51,965 nucleotides of DNA from Chytriomyces cf. hyalinus JEL632. Its lineage: Eukaryota; Chytridiomycota; Chytridiomycetes; Chytridiales; Chytriomycetaceae. Position numbers and translations under genes: made by a program. The notes below the pieces were generated by a model. That model did not search any database and was not told the DNA's origin. It saw only the letters and a program-made list of their open reading frames with translations. Shown here in pieces: positions 20,884 through 31,240 of this stretch; the first letter of the stretch is position 1; every line of letters begins with the position of its first letter. The stretch covers positions 1 through 51,965 of the forward strand of contig JAIWWG010000153.1 in the NCBI GenBank assembly GCA_025435555.1, given 5' to 3'.

Positions 20884-22400
20884 TCATTGCGGCGTTTGAT
20901 TCGGGTATGAACCAAGAACATTGATCATCAGACAGAACGCCTTCATTTCTTTCAGAGCATTCTTGACGTTTTCGTCCTGATAATGGCCCGTGAATTCGAT
21001 AAAAAAGTTGTAATTCCTGCGTGAAAAGAGGCGTTGATCAATCTACTGCCGATAAAACGCATGAATGCAGCCACAAACCAGTTCATGGCTCCACTCGGCC
21101 TCGAATCAATTTTCGTCAGATTAATCTCATACCGCTTCAACACACTCAACGCGTCCACAAGTGACCCGGGTAACCGATGATCCACAGTGAAATACAACAG
21201 TGTCTTGTCATTGCCAGTGGGTACGGGATCGCAAGCATCGCCGAGAATAAAGAAACGTGTCGTGTTGGATTTTTTGTCTTCAATGTTGCGTTCGAGAATG
21301 TTGAGTGAATATAAATCTGCGCATTGTTCGCTGCAGATTGCTGCGGAGAAGGGTTCCTTGGACGCGAGAAGAGCGGCGGTAGAGTTGCTTGAGACTGTGA
21401 CGCGTTCGATTCCTTTCAAGTTCTTTTCGTACCATTGCGCAGTTTGGCCGATTGACTGACAGAGATTTGAAAATGGATCAGTGACTTTGCGCAAAAATTT
21501 CGAGCTTCGACGAGCATCAATAGAACCTGGTAATGGCTGTAGACTTTTCGAATCTCAGATTTGCTGTCGCAAGTGCTAAGGAGGCAGTGATGGATCGGCA
21601 AATAATCTTCGGCACGAATCTGCAATGAATGCTTGATTAGCACATTCGTCAAGCAACGGAGAGCATTTCGCGAAAGCATTCGAAACCTGAACACCGGCAA
21701 GCCCACCCTTCTGCCCTTCCAAAACAGAAACAAACGCATCCAATGTGGCATCCACATTTCCCATCGTAGAATTTTCGATCGGAACAACACCATATGTGAC
21801 GGTTTTATCTGCAACTGCTTTAAAAATGTCCATGATGGTGGGCATATCCGTGTATGCAACAGAATCGCCGAAACGCGCTTGTGCGACTTGGGAAGTGTAA
21901 GAACCCCTGGGTCCCAAGAAACCGACAGTGATTTTGCGTTGCAGCGAGATGGAAGCTGACATGATTTCACTGAATGCAATGTGTGAGTGAGCTTGAAGAA
22001 AAAAAAAAAAAAAAAGTGTAAATCGGAAAGTACCGGTAAATAGCCTCAATCGCTGTATCTTTCAACGGTCCCGCGTTCAATTTCTTGACCCTTTCATACA
22101 CTTTAATCTCGCGTGCAGGTTGATGAATGTGTTCCTCTTTCGCTGGTCGCTTTCCATTCGCATTGTGTACATCGGAAGGGTCGGATTCGATGGCTGCGGC
22201 GGCTGCAGAACCTTTCGCCAGGCCAATGTTGATGGAGACTTGTGCCCGTTCGTTCAGCAGGTTGATCTGTTGGCAAATGGGTCAGATGAACATAGAGCTG
22301 GGTGATGAGTGCAGTCAGTCACCAGCTGGGAGTCGAGCGAGTCGATGCGTTGGCGAAGGAGGGGCAGATGGAGGGGCAGTGACTGCGAGTCGGTGTTCAT
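20884..22400 (-). CDS. Bifunctional chorismate mutase-prephenate dehydratase (P-protein)
   Basis: Six exons (22400-22323, 22266-22034, 21969-21687, 21619-21527, 21455-21079, 21016-20884) join in frame to 398 residues; all five introns are 56-71 nt GT-AG. Residues about 10-113 are an AroQ-type chorismate mutase: LLRQRIDSLDSQL, LLNERAQVSINIGLAK, and after an insertion REIKVYERVKKLN and YREIMSASISLQ. A prephenate dehydratase follows directly (TVGFLGPRGSYTSQ, GVVPIENS, KVYSHYQ, then the catalytic TRF in NTTRFFILGD). The C-terminus is an ACT domain with GSLV and DSRP in place of GALV and ESRP, then NYNFFIEFTGH, which in the family binds phenylalanine for feedback control. It makes phenylpyruvate from chorismate. 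Characterised fungi use separate Aro7 and Pha2 enzymes, so this bacterial-like fusion is unusual. It is divergent from the AP endonuclease gene, with 71 bp between start codons. Confidence 0.9.
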
Positions 22401-22471
22401 GTTTAGATAAGAATTTTATGGCGTGACTCATTTGTATTTATTTACGCAAGTTAAAATCGAACGCTTCGAAA

Positions 22472-24583
22472 ATGTCTCTGCGACTGTTTTCATGGAACAT
22501 CAACGTGAGCCCATCATGATGTGCCAAAGCACGCGCGATGCTTAAACTGAAACGCAGGGACTCGGCTCGTACCGCCAGTCACTCAAGGCAAAGAGCAACG
22601 AGGATCTTGTTGAATCCATCGCATCAACGCCAGTGCCGACGATTGTTTGTCTGCAAGAAGTCAAGTGCAGAAGAGACAAGATTGTGCGCGAGGAGCTGAC
22701 GAAAGTCCAGTCGAGGCGGGCGTTCCATGCAACAGCGGTGTGATTTGGATTCAAGATTTCGGACAGCGTTTAATTTGCTCATACCACTTCCTAACTCAAA
22801 TAATAGTCGCGGTCTGGATACTCTGGTGTATCTGTGTTTACACCGATCCTTTTCTCACCCGTCTGGGCTCACGACGGATTTGAAATCGATTCCAAATCAC
22901 CATTCACGCATCTGCGCATGGCACTGCAAGCTGTCCTGGACTCTGGTTTCGATGCAAAAGAGCTGCGAGCATTTTCAGACGAAGGACGCGCCGTGTTTTC
23001 GGATCATTCGCTGTTTATCCTCATCAACGCGTATTTTCCGAATGCTTCCCCAGATGAGACTGATCGATTCGAGTACAAGCAGAGGTTGCATTTGAAACTT
23101 GATATCTGATCATTGACTGATGGGTTTTACAGATTCCAAACCGCCATCAAGATCATCATTCAAACGCTCACATACTCGTGCAATCGAAACGTTATTTTAG
23201 TTGGGGACTTGAACATATGCCATAAACCAATCGATCATTGTGACCCTGCGAATAATGTGCGTGAAAACAAGTTGGATGCCTTTGGTGAAACGGCTTCAAG
23301 GAAATGGCTGCACAGTGTATTAGACGCTGGAGATTCAGAACCGTTGTTGGTGGATTTGTTTCGCCATTTTTGGCCGGATCGAACGGGTGCATTCACTTGT
23401 TGGAATACTTTGATCGATGCGAGGTAAATTTGTTTTCAACTCCCAACCAACATTAAGAACTACGTGACTTAACGGCCCAACAGACGCGCAAATTTCGGAA
23501 CTCGGATAGACTATATCCTTGTATCACCTGCACTGATACCATGGTTCGCTTCTTGTGATATCCTTCCCGATGTGATGGGGAGCGATCATTGTCCAGTCGA
23601 AGCGTTGTTTCGCGAAAAGCATCCCGAATCGGGCGTCCCTCTTTCGGATGCATTGGGTCTCACTGATTCGAATTTTTCTGTCGAGTCCATACCGTATGGA
23701 TGTGCCGAGCTGTGGGAGGAGGTGGCCGGAAAAGGGCGGCAAACCAGTTTAAAAAGTTGGATTCGACCTCCAGCTGCAGTATCAACAGCGAATTTTGGAA
23801 CTGTCATTGCTGTGCATGAAATGGCAATGCAAATTGCAGCGGGACAAAAGCGAGGATTCTCTGAGAACGAATCCGAAATTCAGCGCTCTGTGTCAGCCGT
23901 TCAGTGTATACCAGCCACGCTCGGACGAACTGTTTCAGATGTCGGCAGAGAAGCTAACCAATTTGCGCAGTCTGTTTTGAATGCAGCCAAAAAACAAAAA
24001 CCCGCCGCAACAATTCCCAGCGATCTCAACAAAAAAACCGGCACAGCGAAAACGCAGTCTTCGATTGCATCATTTTTCAAAAAACCTGCCGGTGAAGTCA
24101 AATTGAACATGGATAATCCCGGCAAAAGTATACCCGAAACGCGCATCATTTCTGAGGCTGAATTTGCGGAGTTTAGACCGATCCCTGATGTTCTGACTGA
24201 AGGCAAAGAAGATAGTATCTCTGCTTGGAAGAATCTCATGAAGCGACCTGAAACGCCGAAATGTTACCATCTTGAAGCGGCAAAAGAGTATCGGGTATGT
24301 CCTGTTTATATTGTTTATCTAATGTTCAACTTGTATTTATTAATCATATTATCTCTCGCTTGTTTGACAGGTCAATAAGGCCGGTCCAAACCAGGGTCGA
24401 TACTTCTATCTGTGTGCTCGACCTGTTGGTCCATCTGACGCGAAACCGATAAATGTCGAAGACTCCGAGGTTGTGATGGCAGATGGCGCGAGTGTGAGTG
24501 AAGGAGTGCAGCTTAAGCGGAGTCGATCGACAGTGACCGAGTTTCGGTGCAATTATTTCCAGTGGAAGAAGCAGTTGCGGTAG
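22472..24583 (+). CDS. APN2: AP endonuclease 2 (APN2/APEX2 type)
   Basis: Six exons (22472-22504, 22558-22737, 22807-23084, 23133-23423, 23484-24294, 24371-24583) give 601 residues. It is an exonuclease III-type phosphodiesterase acting on abasic sites and 3'-blocked ends in base excision repair. Family motifs are all present: FSWNINGLGS, CLQEVKC with the metal-binding Glu, SGYSGVSVF, GRAVFSDHSLFILINAYFPN, VGDLNICHKPID, RIDYILVS and GSDHCPVEA. After the nuclease domain there is a canonical PIP box (QSSIASFF, near residue 450) for PCNA binding. A C-terminal GRF zinc finger (CYHLEAAKEYRV, GRYFYLC, CNYFQW) is split by the last intron. The second intron, 22738-22806, was inferred from loss of frame and restoration of the SRSGYSGV motif. 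It shares a 71-bp divergent promoter with the P-protein gene. Confidence 0.9.
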
Positions 24584-24630
24584 CAGTGAATATAATGGCA
24601 CAATGCTCCGTTTTACAGCAGGACAAGGTT

Positions 24631-24638
24631 TATAAAAG
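24631..24638 (+). promoter_or_regulatory. TATA-box-like element
   Basis: TATAAAAG lies 63 nt upstream of the preferred ATG of the GTP cyclohydrolase gene, in a 110-bp gap after the AP endonuclease stop. If it works as a TATA box, transcription would start around 24660, favouring the ATG at 24694 over the in-frame ATG at 24655. Confidence 0.4.
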
Positions 24639-24693
24639 AGCATGCATTGCGTCAATGACAAATCTCCCAATTCAAAATTCAACCCCAAAAAAG

Positions 24694-25688
24694 ATGGACA
24701 AACTTGAGCAACTTCGCAGCCACAATGCCTCCCCAATCATTGGCGTCTCAAGGAACCCGGCAAAACCTTTAGTTCTCGAACTCGACAACACGGGTCTCTC
24801 ATGGCCCTCCATCGGCACAAAGCAGAGAAAGAACGAGACGGACGCACAGAAACAGGTGAGGCTTACACAGCGCTGATTCAGTTCGCACACCGTATCCTAA
24901 ATCGGTTCCTATTTCATCTATCTGCAAGGAACGTATGGACAAGATTGCCGAAGCAGTCAAAGTGATTGTTGAACAGCTGGGTGAAGACCCTTCCAGGGAA
25001 GGCATGCTCAAGACGCCCATGCGCTATGCGAAGGCGTTAATGTTCTTTACGAAAGGATACGAAGAGTCGTTAAAGGACGTTGTGAATGAGGCAGTGTTTG
25101 AGGAGGATGCCGATGAGATGGTGATTGTGAAGGACATTGACGTATTTTCTCTGTGCGAGCATCATTTGGTTCCGTTTACTGGAAAGGTATGGAGAAGGTT
25201 CTATGGTCTTTTATTCTCTCCTTTTATTTTATTATATTTTATTTTTATTTTTGGCTGTCCTTTCCCGTTGTTCCATGTGCGTTAATGCCTCGTGCGATTC
25301 CAACTCAACATTTCAACTTATGTAGGTTTCGATTGGATACATTCCAAATGGTCGCGTGATTGGACTTTCGAAGCTGGCGCGTATCGCAGAAATGTTTAGT
25401 CGCAGATTGCAAGTGCAGGAGCGTCTGACGAAGCAAATTGCGGTCGTATTGAACGAGGTTCTGAAGCCTCAAGGAGTTGCTGTGACAATGGAGGCATCAC
25501 ACATGTGCATGTGCATGCGTGGAGTGCAGAAGCCGGGAAGCAGCACGATTACTAGTTGCATGTTGGGAGAGTTTAGAGATAACCCGCGGACTCGTGACGA
25601 GTATTTGAAGGTGACTAAACCTTTCCGGTTCTTGTTTTGTACTCCATCTGACTCTTGTTATCGTTATTTCCAGTTGACTCGTGGATAA
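24694..25688 (+). CDS. FOL2: GTP cyclohydrolase I
   Basis: Four exons (24694-24855, 24929-25186, 25326-25610, 25674-25688) give 239 residues. The enzyme converts GTP to dihydroneopterin triphosphate, the first step of folate and tetrahydrobiopterin synthesis, in the cytosol. Motifs match the family well: [20 protein letters not shown], the zinc-site [31 protein letters not shown], the [12 protein letters not shown] helix and [16 protein letters not shown], with the last tail exon coding only LTRG. The N-terminal ~55 residues are a typical variable extension. An in-frame ATG at 24655 would add 13 residues. The gene follows the AP endonuclease gene closely on the same strand. Confidence 0.92.
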
Positions 25689-25769
25689 AGCGTGTGGAGT
25701 TGAAAATAAGCTCAAATTAAACACACCATTGGACAGTACAACATGCCATTATATATCCTTTGGGCCTTT

Positions 25770-27545
25770 TTATTTTCTCGACACTTCAGCCACACAGAGG
25801 GGACACGTGCGCTTCCCCTCCCCTCCTTCTTTGACGCTCTTCATCCATCGCGAAATACACTCTTCATGGAAAGCATGGCTGCATTGGAGCTCGCGAACAA
25901 TATCTCCGCTTTCGAATTCGCTCATACAGATGATGCAACCTTCGAAAATACTGTGAAGTTGTCCACCGCCAAAAGTCGCATTCGAATCAGTCACGTCGAC
26001 TCTGGATTTGCTCTTTTCGTCAGTACCATCTCCAGCGTCAGCATCTAGCTCTTTTCCGTTCGCCTGAATGTCAATGTCATTTTTCTCAAACCGATACACC
26101 CGCATCTGATCCCATTCGTCCTGAGCAACACCTTCCCCAGTCGCACGAAACCGCACAGGATCCACTGGAGTCCAAAAATCACTCGTTGCCCCGTTTAACA
26201 TTGCCAACATGTACGGATCCAAGTCCTCAGAACCCCTGGCAGGGCGACCTCGAGGTAACATGATTCCATCCACTGCAAACGTATCCCGATTTCTCTGCGC
26301 TTGCGAATACCAGTTTGCTTCCGACCCTTGTCCCAACTGCGCCAACCGTAATGCTCTGCTGCGGGACTCTGCTCTTTCCGCATTTGCTACAATCGCGGCC
26401 ACTCCTGAATTTGTGTACCAATATGGTTGCATCCCATCTTGGTGCACTCTCTGCGTTTCAAGAAGCCCTAATTCTTGAAGGACGCGGCGCTGCTCTCGTT
26501 CCATTTGCAGTGCCTGTACATACCATGCACGCCACCGCGAAAGAATGTACCAAGAAATACCCACCGCCCACAATGCACAGCACATAAAGAAACAGAACGT
26601 GTAAAGATGCGGATTTGTCGGTTGACAAGTACTTGCCGCGAGCCACACGGTCCCAGCCATTAACCATAAAACTATCAGTATCCATAAAATGGTTGCAATC
26701 GGCCGCATGGAAAATTGAATCACTTTTGCAGCGCGTTTTCTGAACGTTTGCAAGTTGGAAGGATTGTTGTTGTTTTCTTGGTGCACTACTGCGATCGTTG
26801 CAAGCTGTTTATGCGCCCAAATTGTGAGCGGTACGCGAGGAAGATCGATTGCTGTGAGGAGGACCATGTACGCGATCCATAGTTGCAGCGTGTTGGATGA
26901 GTCTCCGATTCCGTGCACGATTCCGGCGTTTGTTCCGCAGTTGTCGGTGATTCCTCCGAACGAGATGAGAACGATTGGGGCAACCAAGAGAGTGATGATG
27001 TACCAAAAGACAAGTATGATGCGCAGTGCTTCTCTATGTTTTTTCTTGTTTGAAATAACGATGTGTGTGTTTGAGAGTGGGGAAGGCTCCGGGAGCAGTG
27101 GGAAGCGATTGGGAGAATAAAGACTGTGTTCGGGGGGGTTGTAATTCTGGCGCGTTTGAAGCTGCCTTTCAATGTGTGTACTAGGTGAGGCTTGTGCATT
27201 GCTCCACTGCGGAACGTCGCGCAAATGATTGGCGGATCCCCCAAATGACAAGATATCATCCAAACGGTCGATTCGCGCGCTTCTTTGCACCTGAGTATCT
27301 TGCCCATGAGTCAAAGGTATTCGCGTGTCGCCTCTCTCAGATTGGCAGCCAGCGTTGGTGGCAGGAAGATTGAAATTCTGAAGCGTGGCAACACTGGATC
27401 TCAGATTATCTGATATCGACCGCGTTGACTCTAATGCCGAAACAATCAAGTCCTGTAGCGCGACTGCGTTTTCCTCACGATGTCTTTGCGGGTTTGTGGA
27501 CGGATCTTCAGAAGAAGCAGGTGGAGATTCGCTTTTCTCGGCCAT
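25770..27545 (-). CDS. Multi-pass membrane RING-H2 E3 ubiquitin ligase
   Basis: The 591-residue ORF is intronless. Residues 1-165 are polar and disordered. Four hydrophobic helices follow at about 180-380 (IILVFWYIITLLVAPIVLI; LWIAYMVLLTAIDL; ILWILIVLWLMAGTVWLA; YTFCFFMCCALWAVGISWYI). At the C-terminus is a RING-H2 finger: GCIICMSEFESGD, then LQCSHAFHEECISRW and CPLC, giving C-x2-C, C-x-H-x2-H-x2-C and C-x2-C ligands. The layout predicts a membrane-anchored ubiquitin ligase with a cytosolic RING. An upstream in-frame ATG (27710) would add 55 residues but looks like leader sequence. It is divergent from the Dsc1/Tul1-like gene (347 bp apart); the target is unknown. Confidence 0.8.
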   Translation of the reverse strand: MAEKSESPPASSEDPSTNPQRHREENAVALQDLIVSALESTRSISDNLRSSVATLQNFNLPATNAGCQSERGDTRIPLTHGQDTQVQRSARIDRLDDILSFGGSANHLRDVPQWSNAQASPSTHIERQLQTRQNYNPPEHSLYSPNRFPLLPEPSPLSNTHIVISNKKKHREALRIILVFWYIITLLVAPIVLISFGGITDNCGTNAGIVHGIGDSSNTLQLWIAYMVLLTAIDLPRVPLTIWAHKQLATIAVVHQENNNNPSNLQTFRKRAAKVIQFSMRPIATILWILIVLWLMAGTVWLAASTCQPTNPHLYTFCFFMCCALWAVGISWYILSRWRAWYVQALQMEREQRRVLQELGLLETQRVHQDGMQPYWYTNSGVAAIVANAERAESRSRALRLAQLGQGSEANWYSQAQRNRDTFAVDGIMLPRGRPARGSEDLDPYMLAMLNGATSDFWTPVDPVRFRATGEGVAQDEWDQMRVYRFEKNDIDIQANGKELDADAGDGTDEKSKSRVDVTDSNATFGGGQLHSIFEGCIICMSEFESGDIVRELQCSHAFHEECISRWMKSVKEGGEGKRTCPLCVAEVSRK

Positions 27546-27891
27546 GTTTTTCTCCTTTAAGTTGACAATCCTTCCATACCTGCTGAATTTTTTAAAAATC
27601 GGCGCTGTTTCTATGCATTTAAAGTGGTCTTTTATTACTGCCGGTCCGTTTGCATATCTCGCTTGCGCTGGAGCAAATATCTTTTCTGCATTCAGTTCAG
27701 TATACAACAAATTTCTCTTTACGACCCAGCTGAATACGGGTCTTTGCCAAGGGTGGTGGTGCGTCAGCCAACGGGGGTGTCCGAAAGTAAGTATTCTGCG
27801 GTCTTCACCTACTTAGTGGAGGAGAAGATTGTATGACTTGACTGTATATTCGACGCTGATGGAATTTGAAAGTTAAAAAACTTGAAGTAAA

Positions 27892-30283
27892 ATGTCGTCG
27901 AGAGTCGCCGTCCTTGCTCTCACAGCATACCTCCTCATGGTCCGTGCGCATATTCATATCTGTATGCATTGCTCTAATGCGCAAGGCTTCAGAATGTTTT
28001 CGATGCGTCCGACCGAGGTGGTTTGAAGGAATCAAGTTTCGAAATTCGGTCCAAGCTGGAACACACCCACACTCGAATATCAGGCATGCAATTTGAAGAT
28101 CCATCAACCGCAAGCGTCGATCTATCTTTTCAGGAAGAGGGTCCGTTCTACTCAAACGCAAGCGGCCTCTATAAAGGTTGTGCTTCCCCACGCTTGGAGC
28201 CCTTCAAACTTACACATCTCAGCCCAGTACATCCCATCGTCCACTACGAGCATCCCTGAGGCATCCGAACTATACAATAGAGGCCAGTTTGACTGGGCTT
28301 CACCCGGCTCATTCTCGCTGCTTGTCCGAAATCAAGCATCTCCGTCAATCAACTGGACACACGATTCCATTCATATTCTCGAAGGCGTTTTGAGAATTAA
28401 AGTAACTGCGGGGACGTATCGCGGGCGGTCGGCTGAATATAAATCGCCAATCACGAATCGTCGAATTTTGAGGCCTGTGAGATCGCGTGTGCTCAGTGTG
28501 CCAGTCAATGGATTTTATTTGTTGAATGAAGGGAAGATGGTGCTGTCTGGATTCGTATCGTTGTGAGTGCAATGATTTCCTCTCAGCGGTGTCACTGAAG
28601 GACTCATCAAAAAAACAATAACAGCAATTCATCCGCGCATGAAAATATCGAACGCGCCTTAGCGATAGTTGGAAGTGGCTCCATGTTTGGAAAAGCGAAA
28701 GATCTCGCACTTCAATTGGTGCAAGCCGATATTAATCGACTCACGGACGAAGTTGACGATGACCGAAGAATAGAGTACAAAAGTAGGAGCCTTATTCTTC
28801 CTTTGGTTTAACTTGAAAACTCATGGAGTCCATGCATGCAGCCAGCTCCAGATTATCAGACGTAAAGTGCATGTTCAACATTCAAATTCAGATGGCGAGC
28901 ATCTCTGGTTTCAACAACTCCAAAATCCGACAGTTTGAGCAAGGTATGCAATCGCTTAACGGAAGATAGAAATGTTGAAATTGACATGATCATGCCAGTT
29001 TAGACCTGATTGAAAACGGAGGCGTCTCTTCGTTTTCTCACATACCACCCCAACCGCAATTCAGTGCAGCCGTCTTTTCACCCAACTGCCAGTTGATTCT
29101 GAAACCCACTCAAGGGAGCCGGAAATCGATTAAAATCGAAAGATACCGCCGAAAAGCGATAAACTACGCGGGATGGTGTCTCTTTGGTGCATTAGTCGAA
29201 GTCACAGCAATGCTGCATCAAATGGCGTACACTGACACGCCCAGTAAACGCGCAAAAGTTTCTTTGAGCATGCTCAGCGTGATGATATCGGCAGACGCGT
29301 ATTTATGCCTCGTACATTTTGTGATGGCACAATCATTTGGCGGGGACGTATTTTTAAGCCTCGTGGGTGTTTCTTTTGGTAAATTCTTGGGATTTGCCGT
29401 GCTGGGTATGCGGTATCTGCTCGATGTATCGCGATCAAGAGGGACTGATGGGAGGGCCTCCGTGGGAATGTTTTATTCAAGGACATGCGGGTTTCTTATT
29501 TCTGGCGTTTACTTTTTTTACAAGTTTGGGCCGTCATCGCCGTTTATTATGAACTCGGCGCTGGTGGTGGCGTCTTCCCTCTGGGTGCCACAAATCTTGA
29601 GGTGCGTCATTTTTTGCTCTGTCGAAAACCATTGCTAAAGGAATTTGCCTCCAGCAATATCAAGCGCAATTCGCGCAATTCGTTGCATCCAAGCTATCTT
29701 CTCATGACGTCTGTTTCGCGTCTCATACTTGGGCTGTATTACCTCGCGTGCCCAAGCAACATTTTGACAATGACGATTGCTTTGGATAATCCGAGGTATT
29801 GGACCGCAGCTATAGTATCTGCATGGGTTGCTATCCAGATACTGGTGATTCATTTGCAAGATCGATGGGGAACTCGAGCATTAATTCCAGAAAAGGTGCT
29901 TTGAAGTTGCTTCAGTTCTGAGCCCGCTCTAACATTTGCGCGTCTCTGGCACTTCCAGCTGTATCCAAAAAGGTACGATTACCACCGCGCAACTCAATTC
30001 GAGACGGGATCGAAAACACAAGGAAGCGAATGCGCAATCTGTTGTAGCGAAATCTTTTCAGACAGAACTGCAGGGAAAGATCGAAATCGCGACGTTGCTC
30101 GATACATGGTAACTCCATGCGATCACGTGTTTCACACGGACTGCCTTGAACGGTGGATGGATATTAAACTGGAGGTTGGGAGAATGTTTTGGTTGCTTCT
30201 GAACATGTCGTTGTCAAATGTACTTAACCCTATTTTGTATTATGCAGTGCCCTGTATGCCGTGAATCTCTGCCTCCACAATGA
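27892..30283 (+). CDS. Dsc1/Tul1-like transmembrane RING E3 ligase
   Basis: Nine exons join in frame to about 640 residues: 27892-27939, 27993-28176, 28223-28562, 28625-28782, 28842-28943, 29004-29601, 29655-29895, 29959-30174, 30248-30283. The N-terminus is a signal peptide (MSSRVAVLALTAYLL). A lumenal domain of about 330 residues contains IRVL-like segments (HILEGVLRIKVTAGTYRG, NGFYLLNEGKMVLSG). Five or more TM helices follow between about 370 and 540. The cytosolic C-terminus is the diagnostic RING-H2: CAICCSEI, YMVTPCDHVFHTDCLERWMD, CPVCRESLPP. This is the signature of the Golgi Dsc/Tul1 complex that ubiquitinates membrane proteins and activates SREBP in fungi. The first intron (GTCCGT donor) is the weakest; all others have clear sites. 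Confidence 0.85.
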
Positions 30284-30430
30284 ATCGCTTTGAGGCGCTT
30301 GATAATTTTCGACACGTCACGTCTGATGACAAATACCCCCAAGGAATAAACCAACGTCAGATATCGACAGTCTCTGCGTCAGCTTCTTGTTGATTTATTC
30401 CCGTGCACATATGAAAAGAAGTCCTTTACA

Positions 30431-31051
30431 TCATAGATACGCCTCCTCGTCCAAACCCGATGACTTGGTCCCCGAACCAATCTCCGAAGAAGCTGCAACG
30501 CTCGCCAAATACGTTGTCCAGCATAATCCAACCGTATTCATAAGTGCAACCCTCGGTAATCCCGGTGAAACAAATCGAAAGCTAATCACATTGACTGCGG
30601 GCCAAATGAGACATCCCATTGCAAACACTGTTGGAAACTTTTGCACCATCGAGTCCCACGCGTTTACTGCAGCAACACCGGGGATCGATTTCGTATGCAC
30701 GTATGCGGCAGAGTAATAGAGGAAGCCTGCCGAGTATGGAGGGACAAAAATGATTTGGTTCGCAACGGCTTTGATCGTGGCGAGTCGCAGCGTTTTTGCT
30801 GGGCCAATCACTTTGTCGAGTATCTGAAAGGCTGAGAGAAAGTACCAGCCGTTGACGCCGAATCCGAACGCTGCCATTTTGGCGGTGCGTTCAGAGTCCC
30901 AGTTGGACAAGGCAACTTCGAGTGAGGGTCGGTCAGACTTGGCGGCAGGAGATGGTCTATTGTGGATGTACTGTGTTGCGATGTCTCCAAACAGGAAGAA
31001 GGATCCAGCAAGGGCCGAGGAGGAGAGCAGTTGTGCAGCTGTCAAGCTCAT
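30431..31051 (-). CDS. Mpv17/PMP22 (Sym1) family membrane protein
   Basis: The 206-residue ORF is intronless and starts MSLTAAQLLSSSALAG. It carries family features: an early FLFGDIATQYI helix, AAFGFGVNGWYFLSAFQILD, a NQIIFVPPYSAGFLYY helix and the signature LIWPAVNVISFRFVSPGLPR followed by NTVGLCWTTYL. The family sits in the inner mitochondrial or peroxisomal membrane and is implicated in metabolite flux and stress tolerance (yeast Sym1). The length is typical. The gene is divergent from the gene at 31241, with 189 bp between start codons. Confidence 0.88.
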   Translation of the reverse strand: MSLTAAQLLSSSALAGSFFLFGDIATQYIHNRPSPAAKSDRPSLEVALSNWDSERTAKMAAFGFGVNGWYFLSAFQILDKVIGPAKTLRLATIKAVANQIIFVPPYSAGFLYYSAAYVHTKSIPGVAAVNAWDSMVQKFPTVFAMGCLIWPAVNVISFRFVSPGLPRVALMNTVGLCWTTYLASVAASSEIGSGTKSSGLDEEAYL

Positions 31052-31240
31052 TTCTGAAGTGTTGACTAATCTGGGTTGTTTTTTTATCTCTGATTCGAAT
31101 TCAGGTTTTACTCGTTGACCCCTGGTTACTTCACGGTTGCCCCGTTTCAGTCACAACGGACGGTGCCCCTGGACGCTGAAATGTGAGAAAGAAGCTGCAT
31201 TACATAATGACCAAATAAATACAACAAAAAACAAATCGAA

